Below are positions 1 through 5,505 of a DNA stretch of 50,371 bases, one piece after another (within the stretch, counting starts at the first letter, position 1; every line of letters begins with the position of its first letter). The notes below the pieces were generated by a model. The model had not been told where the DNA came from and did no database searches. It saw only the letters and a program-made list of their open reading frames with translations. The position numbers were made by a program, and so were the translations under genes. The DNA is from Alistipes sp. (GTDB taxonomy: Bacteria; Bacteroidota; Bacteroidia; Bacteroidales; Rikenellaceae): contig JAFTVW010000051.1 in assembly GCA_017465605.1 (NCBI GenBank), forward strand, positions 1 through 50,371, in the 5' to 3' direction.

Positions 1-74
1 CGATACAGAAAGAGTTATTTGAAGTTATGCAAAACGCAGAAGACCAAAACACTCTGTATATTGCTAATTCGTAA
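1..74 (+). CDS. C-terminal end of an unrecognised gene (cut by window start)
   Basis: Reading from base 3 gives 23 codons ending in TAA at 72-74, with a protein-like composition (IQKELFEVMQ..., ending YIANS). A hairpin follows directly. Too little is left to name it. A similar KE-F-DVM string appears in the relic near 1905-1930, so the two may belong to one family; that is a weak inference from a few residues. Confidence 0.4.
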   Translation, partial: IQKELFEVMQNAEDQNTLYIANS

Positions 75-92
75 CCCAATACATATTCAACC

Positions 93-131
93 AAAAGGTC
101 GTTATTCATTCTCAATAATTTAGACCTTTTT
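93..131 (+). terminator. Possible terminator of the partial gene
   Basis: AAAAGGTC (93-100) pairs with GACCTTTT (123-130) across a 22-base loop, ending in a T-run. The loop is long, so this is only a fair candidate. Confidence 0.35.
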
Positions 132-180
132 CGTAACTTCTTATAACAAATATACGAAAAATAATTAAATAAAAAATAAA

Positions 181-204
181 GCCCAACAGATTTTTCTGCT
201 GGGC
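181..204 (-). terminator. Rho-independent terminator (probably bidirectional)
   Basis: GCCCAACAGA and TCTGCTGGGC form a 10-bp stem with a 4-base loop and one mismatch that becomes a G-U pair on the minus-strand RNA. On the minus strand it is followed by TTTATTTTTTATTT, placing it just after the TAA (223-225) of the helix-turn-helix gene. That supports this gene being a real transcription unit with TAA as its true stop. Confidence 0.7.
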
Positions 205-222
205 TTTTGCTTTTATATGATA

Positions 223-1188
223 TTACATTGCGTATGCTTTTTGAAGCTTCGGACGATTCTGTTTCTCTCGTAAGTATTGGTCGTAGAGAGTTTGCAGTTT
301 CAGGGGTTTGAGAAAATACTCGATAGAAACCTCTGGTGGTAGTTGCTGAGGACAGCGCTGCTCAAGATTGTGGCGCAGGTCGATATACTCATTCTCTCGA
401 TAATCAGCTAAAGGTCGATACCTCGCTCCTATAAGTTCTAATGCTACTCTGCTTTGACTTTTGTAATCTCGAAGTCGAGAGCCGTATTCCTCGCAGAAAA
501 TCCGTAATGTGTCGAATATCTCTCTATCCATACTTCGCAACATATCGTTTATAAAGTAATCGCCAGTAATCTGATAACCTCATTCGTTTTGGGTTACAAA
601 GCCGTGCCGTAGGCATTCTTCCAATAAAGCAGAAACCGTATTACGAGCCATACCTATGCCATCGGCTATCTCGCGTTTATTTCAACCTATGGTATTCGTA
701 CCGTTAATACAGACACACTTCAGCAACAGCAGAAACCCTGCTATCTTCGGAGTGTATCCTTGTTTAAAGAACTCCCTGTCGAGCATAAAGAAGTTTCGCA
801 TCCTAAAATCAGTATAGTAAGTATTATGGCGAGTTGTCTCGTCACTAAAATGGGTTGTGATTTTAAGTAACTCCGACTCCTCCAAACGGCGAATACTTCT
901 GCGGATGGTTCGCTCTTTTATGTTGGTCAACTTTACCAACTTCTCTATTGTTACGTGGCTCTCGCCATCTCTATAATTCGAACAACTGCGAATCACTGCT
1001 CATACATACGCATCAAGAGGTTTGCTGTTACTCTTTATCTGTATGAGACTTTTGGGTAGTGTAATGTAACTCATCGTTTGCAATGTGTTTAGTGGTGAAT
1101 ATAATCTCTCTATTGTGGAGCATATGTCTGAAACGTGATACTCCGTAATGTTGTTTGGCCTGCTTGCGTGTAGAGAAGCGAAGCCCAT
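223..1188 (-). CDS. Two-HTH replication-initiator-like protein with three in-frame UGA codons
   Basis: From ATG 1188 to TAA 223 the minus strand is open in one frame for 321 codons, except for TGA at codons 63 (1000-1002), 169 (682-684) and 203 (580-582). There is no TGG anywhere in the frame. The contexts (AYV-x-AVIRSC, TIG-x-NKREIA, QNE-x-GYQIT) would all suit tryptophan. Codons about 78-108 and 170-198 look like winged-helix/HTH segments (NIKERTIRRSIRRLEES; NKREIADGIGMARNTVSALL). Two HTH units followed by a basic C-terminus resemble initiator or regulator proteins of mobile elements, but no family can be named. A TAGTTTTG -7-like box lies at 1212-1219 and a terminator follows the TAA. Under the standard code it would be three fragments, i.e. 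a pseudogene. Neighbouring genes use TGG normally and the integrase ends in TGA. Either recoding or decay is possible. Confidence 0.6.
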
Positions 1189-1211
1189 CAGACGGGTTGT
1201 AGTACATCGTA

Positions 1212-1219
1212 CAAAACTA
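1212..1219 (-). promoter_or_regulatory. Candidate -7 box for the HTH gene
   Basis: The minus strand reads TAGTTTTG, matching the Bacteroidetes TAnnTTTG box. No good TTTG -33 box is seen at the usual distance. Initiation here would favour ATG 1188 over the upstream GTG at 1212. Confidence 0.3.
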
Positions 1220-1260
1220 TGTTATAGGTATTTATAAATAAGGTAGGTATTCTATATATA

Positions 1261-1308
1261 GGACAGTTTTGAGCATAATCCAATATCCTCTACGGACACT
1301 TTTGAGCA
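1261..1308. repeat. Direct repeat pair, GGACA[G/C]TTTTGAGCA
   Basis: Fifteen-base copies at 1261-1275 and 1294-1308 differ at one base and are 33 bases apart. Short direct repeats like these occur near the ends of some insertion sequences (for example IS21-type) and in iteron-like sites. No transposase is present, so the assignment stays open. Confidence 0.4.
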
Positions 1309-1480
1309 TTCTGCCTACGCTTATCAATCTTCGACTTAATCTCTGGAATCAGCCCTCAAGAACGTTAGGGGCTATCTATGATTTGACGACGCAAAGATAT
1401 AAATAATTTATATAAAATTCAAAAATATAATAGAATAATATTATGGCCATTTCTTGAAATATGCTATTCTCTACTCAACA

Positions 1481-1560
1481 AACAGTGATAAGCTGTTATC
1501 CGCATCTCGCAAGATGAGAAAAAGTGTTATCAGCTTTTTAATAGAAAGAGATTCACTGTT
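1481..1560. repeat. Nested inverted repeats
   Basis: AACAGTGA (1481-1488) is the exact reverse complement of TCACTGTT (1553-1560). Inside lie the short hairpin GATAA-GCTG-TTATC (1487-1500) and a second GTTATCAGC motif (1526-1534) partly repeating the same sequence. The symmetry suggests a protein-binding, recombination or origin site; the sequence does not show which. Confidence 0.45.
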
Positions 1561-1709
1561 ATTTACTATTAAAAGAGCAATAATTCAGCGCGTTTTACTT
1601 TATAATTATAAGTGTTACTCCTTGTAAGCTCCATAATAAAGGAAAATTAGCTTTTCTTTTCTATTTATAAATATAGGTATATATTGCAGATATTCAAATA
1701 TTTACAAAT

Positions 1710-1742
1710 ATGACATTTTGTCATCTGCCATAGTGTGGCAGA
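1710..1742. promoter_or_regulatory. Two adjacent palindromes
   Basis: TGACA-TTT-TGTCA is followed at once by ATCTGCCA-TAGTG-TGGCAGAT (8-bp perfect arms). Such paired palindromes usually mark operators of dimeric regulators. They lie upstream of the relic and of the gene at 2094. Confidence 0.4.
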
Positions 1743-1797
1743 TTGACACTTGACAGGCATAAATATAAGTATTATTGCCATATTTAGCCTATTTATG

Positions 1798-2011
1798 GTA
1801 TTGGCACGACTGTTGTTTATAATAGATTCGAACACGCATTGAATGGCGCGTCAGTTCCGACCGAGGAGGGTCGTCATATATATGCCCGAGATGAGAAATT
1901 GGGAAAGAGTTCTTTGACGTGATGATGATGGTAGGTAAGCAGCCGGTGCTTACACTCGACTTGCAGATGGTTCGATGGGAGATACAGGCGAGGAGAATTT
2001 GAACCAATAGG
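1798..2011 (+). pseudogene. Frame-shifted coding relic, unrecognised
   Basis: Protein-like sequence runs in one frame to about 1910 (VYNRFEHALNG..., RHIYARDEKLGK) and continues in another frame (EFFDVMMMVGKQPVL..., VRWEIQARRI) to a TGA at about 2009-2011. A single base insertion or deletion would join them. No start codon is evident. Similarity to a known family is not recognised, and an accidental open stretch cannot be excluded. Confidence 0.3.
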
Positions 2012-2093
2012 CAATAGTGCCAAATATAAACTTTACAACAAAATGCTAAAATTATGAAAGCGTACAAAATCAATTAAATTTAAATCAAAAACT

Positions 2094-2624
2094 ATGAATG
2101 TTAAGAAATTAAATGAAGCTACCGTAGCTAGTGGTAGTGTATCTAAGAATGCAAAATCTAATCGTATTTCACCGTTCAACCGTGTGATTACAAGTTCTAG
2201 AAAGTTGTATGCTCGCCAACTTGACCAAAATGCGAGCGTGAAGAATCGCTGTATGGAGCGTAATGTAACTAAGTACTATAACGAACCCGAAAAGTTTTGG
2301 GCAGAGTTCGAGAGCCGCAAGGAGGACATCCTTGACCGAGGCACATTCAAGTCTCGATGTGATAAGGAGGGTTTGAACCCCAAAAATGTAGCAGAGCACC
2401 TGCTATTTGAAGGTAGTGGTATTGTGAAGAAGACCTTGGAAACAGGCTTCGCTCACCTTAAGGGTAGGCATATGACCTATACTGAGCCTATCACCACCCG
2501 CACATATAGGGTAGTTAGAGCAGAGACTAAAAAAGAGTCAGCAATAAATCGCGGTTTACGACTGCCAGCGCATTCAGAGAGTATGGCAAACCCTCTAAAT
2601 GTTTTGGTTGAAAAAACTGCTTAA
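2094..2624 (+). CDS. Hypothetical protein of the integrated element
   Basis: A 176-residue basic, hydrophilic protein with no signal peptide, membrane segment or motif I recognise. The N-terminal 50 residues are rich in Ser, Asn, Lys and Arg and look disordered. The middle (about 55-125) has helical charged segments containing its only Trp (KFWAEFES), encoded by TGG. The ATG at 2094 follows an A/T-rich leader typical of Bacteroidetes starts, the stop is TAA, and a strong terminator follows 30 bases later, which supports a real gene. It lies between the HTH gene and the integrase, convergent with the latter, so it is probably cargo or an accessory function of the element. No function can be assigned. 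Confidence 0.65.
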   Translation: MNVKKLNEATVASGSVSKNAKSNRISPFNRVITSSRKLYARQLDQNASVKNRCMERNVTKYYNEPEKFWAEFESRKEDILDRGTFKSRCDKEGLNPKNVAEHLLFEGSGIVKKTLETGFAHLKGRHMTYTEPITTRTYRVVRAETKKESAINRGLRLPAHSESMANPLNVLVEKTA

Positions 2625-2653
2625 AAGATTACAAGTTAAAAAAAAATCAATTT

Positions 2654-2682
2654 AAGGGCTACTCGCACGGGTAGCCCTTTTT
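2654..2682 (+). terminator. Bidirectional terminator between cargo gene and integrase
   Basis: AAGGGCTAC (2654-2662) pairs perfectly with GTAGCCCTT (2671-2679) over an 8-base loop. T-rich tracts lie on both sides, so it can serve the plus-strand gene ending at 2624 and the minus-strand integrase ending at 2704. Confidence 0.85.
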
Positions 2683-2703
2683 GTTTCTGCATAGGAAGGT
2701 ATA

Positions 2704-3936
2704 TCACAACAAATTCTTCATCGCCTCGTCTATCTGCGAGTTCTCGAAGGAATCCAAATAGATTTGAGTTATCTTTTCGGAGCTATGGCCGAGAGACTCG
2801 CTGATGATGGAGGTGGATACTCCCGACCTTTTGAGAACGGTTGCGTAGGAGTGTCGGGCTACATAGGTAGTTAAGGGAATAGGCAGGTTTAGATGCTCCC
2901 CAATAACTTTGAGATAGCGATTGATTAGTCGTGTTACTCGCTTGACTCTACCGTATTGCTGTGAGGCAGTAATATGGACTTTGCGTTTCAAAACGGGAAA
3001 GATGTAATCATCTGGAACGTGCTCCTTCTGATAATACTTGCGTAAAATTTCCAGAGCAAATGGTTGCAGATGAAATGAAATCAATTTGCCTGTTTTTTGA
3101 CGGTGATAGGTTACGCGTCCATCGAAAATATCTCGATAGCGCAGATGTAGCATATCCGTAAGATTTATTCCACACCCAAGATAACTAAACAGAAACAAGT
3201 CTTTACTCAACTGCATAAATGGCTTTGGGTACTTCGACAATGCCCTTACATCCAATTCCATAATTTGCCGTATCTGTTCCTTTGTTAAGGCTCGCTTGGC
3301 TGTTGATTCCTTAAACTGACTAACCTTAAATGCGTCGAATGGATAGTTTGTGCGCTTGGCAATACCATCCTCTATTGCTTGATTATAGAGTGCTCGCAGA
3401 GAACGAAATCGTATGCCCATTGAATTTTCTGATAGATGAGCCGTTGTACGAAACCAATTCTCTAACTCTTTAAGCCAAGCAGTATCAATACTTCCAAAAT
3501 AAAAATCAAGTGAGCCGAAGCATTTTTCAAGTGCGGTACGCAGATGAATAAATGTATCAGCATTCCCAATTCTATTAGCAGAGCGAAGTTTTGAAATGTA
3601 TGCGGTTAGATACTCACCGACTGTTATCCTACAGTTTTGCTTTGAAGTTTTGTCTATCAGCGTATGGAGAGTATACTCTTTATCTGATGTTTTGAACTCC
3701 ATCACTTGGCTCTGCAGTTCCTCAATCTTGGTACGGATTAGTTTTTCTATTTGCTCTCGGTTAGGGCAATTGCGTTTCGGTTTGCACTTTTCGAAATCCC
3801 AATGATCGGGAAAAATAGAGATGTGAAGACTGATGTACTTTAATTTGCGATTCTTTGTGAGACGAATCATTAGTGGGTGTTTGCCGTTGGATAGTTTTTT
3901 CGATGTGTAGAGAACGGCTGATACTGAGGTGTTCAT
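2704..3936 (-). CDS. Tyrosine recombinase (site-specific integrase)
   Basis: A 410-residue phage/transposon-type integrase of the Bacteroidetes kind: N-terminal arm-binding region, SAM-like core-binding domain (about 110-210), C-terminal catalytic domain. R361 and H362 (ARHSYAT), the GH of LGHSSEKI and the nucleophile candidate Y393 (ITQIYLDSF) are present. The position of the first catalytic Arg appears to be Cys255 (LGCGINLTDML), as in a subset of Bacteroidetes relatives. The frame is open back to 4023, but those codons lie in the tRNA terminator; ATG 3936 begins the typical MNTSVSAVLYTSK N-terminus and was chosen. It ends in TGA and uses TGG for Trp. Its place next to tRNA-Arg suggests that the element extending leftwards integrated at or near that tRNA. 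Confidence 0.88.
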   Translation of the reverse strand: MNTSVSAVLYTSKKLSNGKHPLMIRLTKNRKLKYISLHISIFPDHWDFEKCKPKRNCPNREQIEKLIRTKIEELQSQVMEFKTSDKEYTLHTLIDKTSKQNCRITVGEYLTAYISKLRSANRIGNADTFIHLRTALEKCFGSLDFYFGSIDTAWLKELENWFRTTAHLSENSMGIRFRSLRALYNQAIEDGIAKRTNYPFDAFKVSQFKESTAKRALTKEQIRQIMELDVRALSKYPKPFMQLSKDLFLFSYLGCGINLTDMLHLRYRDIFDGRVTYHRQKTGKLISFHLQPFALEILRKYYQKEHVPDDYIFPVLKRKVHITASQQYGRVKRVTRLINRYLKVIGEHLNLPIPLTTYVARHSYATVLKRSGVSTSIISESLGHSSEKITQIYLDSFENSQIDEAMKNLL

Positions 3937-3947
3937 AACCAATTCTG

Positions 3948-3971
3948 GTTTAAACATTGGTTTAAACAAAT
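3948..3971. repeat. Tandem GTTTAAACCA repeats ahead of the integrase
   Basis: On the minus strand GTTTAAACCA occurs twice, 14 bases apart, ending about 12 bases before the integrase ATG. They could be integrase/excisionase arm sites or an operator; nothing in the sequence decides. Confidence 0.35.
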
Positions 3972-4006
3972 GCCGAAAAACCACCCCTAAACGGCCAAAA
4001 TACAAC

Positions 4007-4040
4007 ACAAAAAAAGCGGTCACCTTTTGGGTAACCGCCT
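4007..4040 (-). terminator. Terminator of tRNA-Arg
   Basis: On the minus strand GCGGTTACC-CAAAA-GGTGACCGC forms a stem with one G-U pair, followed by TTTTTTT. It lies 10 bases after the tRNA and just before the integrase. Confidence 0.8.
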
Positions 4041-4049
4041 AGTTTTCAG

Positions 4050-4123
4050 TGACTCCGACAGGATTCAAACCTGTAACCGCTTGATCCGTAGTCAAGTACT
4101 CTATTCAGTTGAGCTACGGAGCC
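4050..4123 (-). tRNA. tRNA-Arg (anticodon ACG)
   Basis: Full cloverleaf on the minus strand: acceptor GGCTCCG/CGGAGTC, anticodon stem CTTGA/TCAAG with loop CTACGGA giving ACG, and T-arm with GGTTTGAATCC. The discriminator is A and CCA is not encoded. The adjacent integrase suggests it is or was an attachment site, but no duplicated tRNA 3' end is visible further left in the window. Confidence 0.95.
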
Positions 4124-4291
4124 ATTGCCTGATTGCGAGTGCAAATGTACGGCGAAAATTCTTTTTATGCAAATTTTTGAGGTAATATTTTTTGAAAAAA
4201 TATCTCGATTTTTGTCAATAGACTGCAAATCAATATATTGCAAATTAAACTTTTTGAGGCTATTTTATTATGGCCTTACCGTAATTGCTTT

Positions 4292-5353
4292 TTAATGTCC
4301 GAGTCGATGCTCCAATTCGTGGCGTAAATCTTCACCGTGCAGGTTGCGGGCTACAATTTTTCCGTCGGGTGAAATCAGAAAATTAGCTGGAATACTCTGC
4401 AAACCATACATCTCGACAACCGCAGTTTCACCCTCACGCGGCAAATCAAGTGCATTAGTCCAAAGCATTTGATTCTGCATTACAAACGTGCGCCAGCGTT
4501 GTGGGTCACGGTCGAGTGAAATGCTACAAATCTCAAACCCTTTCAACGCGTATTTAGAATATAGCTCTCGTAGGATTGGTATCTCTTCGCAGCAAGGCTC
4601 GCACCACGATGCCCAAAAATCGAGCAGCACCCACTTGCCCTGACCGCATATCTTCGATAGCGACGAGCGTCCTGCCATTGTGCGCAACGGCGCATCAAGA
4701 AATGGTTGTCCAATCTCTGTTTTGGCGTAGAGTTCGATATACTCCTCGAAACGCACCATTGCCGATAGGCGGCGCATCTTGGGTGAAAATTGTTTCATTC
4801 TTACGCGCATATCCTCGGCTGTCATCGAACGCGACTCTTGGCTTAGGAATAGCTCCACACCAATTATGTTATCAAGGTTACTGCTAACGCCTGCCGAGAG
4901 TATATCCTGATACTTGAATATAAGCGATTCGTAGGCCTCCTCTGGGCTCTCATCTTCGGGAGATATCTCGCTTATCTGCCGAGCCACATCGCTCAAACGG
5001 CGCATTATGATATTGTACTTATCGTTTATTGGTCCGCCCTCGGCTTGATATCCGCCCTCGGCAAGAGGTTTTATGTGAAGTCGGTTCTCCTCGATAAGCA
5101 AAATCGTTAGAGCGTTACCGTTGTCATCGCAGACGAATGCAGTGGTAGGCTCTTCTACTGTGCCTCGTAGTTGAAACGTATTATCTCGCTGGACGGTTGC
5201 CGTAGCCAAAGTGTCGAGTGCGCTATTTTCCACAACCAAATAGACCTCACTTGCGGCATTATCGGCAAGCGTGCCATCAATCTCAAACTTTACACCTTTA
5301 TTGCACGAACATAGGCAAAGGGCAAGTGTTAGGTATGTGAAAAAATATTTCAT
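4292..5353 (-). CDS. Thioredoxin-like (TlpA/ResA-type) lipoprotein with DUF4369-like N-terminus
   Basis: A 353-residue exported lipoprotein: N-terminal signal with lipobox LCSC (Cys17), a beta-rich DUF4369-like domain (about 22-110), a helical linker, and a C-terminal thioredoxin fold (about 225-353) with WCEPC active site and the cis-Pro segment SIPANF. Members of this family reduce or isomerise disulfides on the periplasmic side and are abundant in Bacteroidetes. The catalytic cysteines and cis-proline are intact, so it should be active. It is monocistronic, between tRNA-Arg and the TonB receptor gene. Specific substrates cannot be inferred. Confidence 0.9.
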   Translation of the reverse strand: MKYFFTYLTLALCLCSCNKGVKFEIDGTLADNAASEVYLVVENSALDTLATATVQRDNTFQLRGTVEEPTTAFVCDDNGNALTILLIEENRLHIKPLAEGGYQAEGGPINDKYNIIMRRLSDVARQISEISPEDESPEEAYESLIFKYQDILSAGVSSNLDNIIGVELFLSQESRSMTAEDMRVRMKQFSPKMRRLSAMVRFEEYIELYAKTEIGQPFLDAPLRTMAGRSSLSKICGQGKWVLLDFWASWCEPCCEEIPILRELYSKYALKGFEICSISLDRDPQRWRTFVMQNQMLWTNALDLPREGETAVVEMYGLQSIPANFLISPDGKIVARNLHGEDLRHELEHRLGH

Positions 5354-5505
5354 CGTTGGTGTATGTTATCTTTTTGCAAATGTAAGAAAAAAATATCAAA
5401 CCACCCGTAATATCCAAATTCAAACTGCAAGACAACTTTTCAAAAAGTAGGGGCTGCCAATACACCTCGTATGACAACCCATATCTTTATACTTACATCT
5501 TTATA

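Larger units (their letters stand above)
1189..2093. other. Gene-poor, repeat-rich stretch of the element
   Basis: About 900 AT-rich bases without a convincing intact gene. They hold a pair of GGACA[G/C]TTTTGAGCA direct repeats, a nested set of inverted repeats near 1481-1560, two adjacent palindromes near 1710-1742 and a frame-shifted coding relic near 1798-2011. Parts could be an origin, a regulatory region or the remains of an insertion. Confidence 0.5.

Noticed and set aside
223-1188. Selenocysteine as explanation for the in-frame UGA codons
   Set aside because: Three UGA in a DNA-binding-type protein, with no redox motif around them and no evident hairpin after each; Trp fits the contexts better.
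1789-2073. 94-codon open frame on the minus strand
   Set aside because: Composition is not protein-like and it lies over AT-rich repeats and the plus-strand relic; no start signal.
2054-2077. Seven-codon leader peptide (MKAYKIN) before the gene at 2094
   Set aside because: So short an open frame is expected by chance in AT-rich DNA, and no attenuator-like structure is seen with it.
3937-4023. 29-codon N-terminal extension of the integrase
   Set aside because: It runs through the tRNA-Arg terminator and does not look like the family N-terminus, which begins at ATG 3936.
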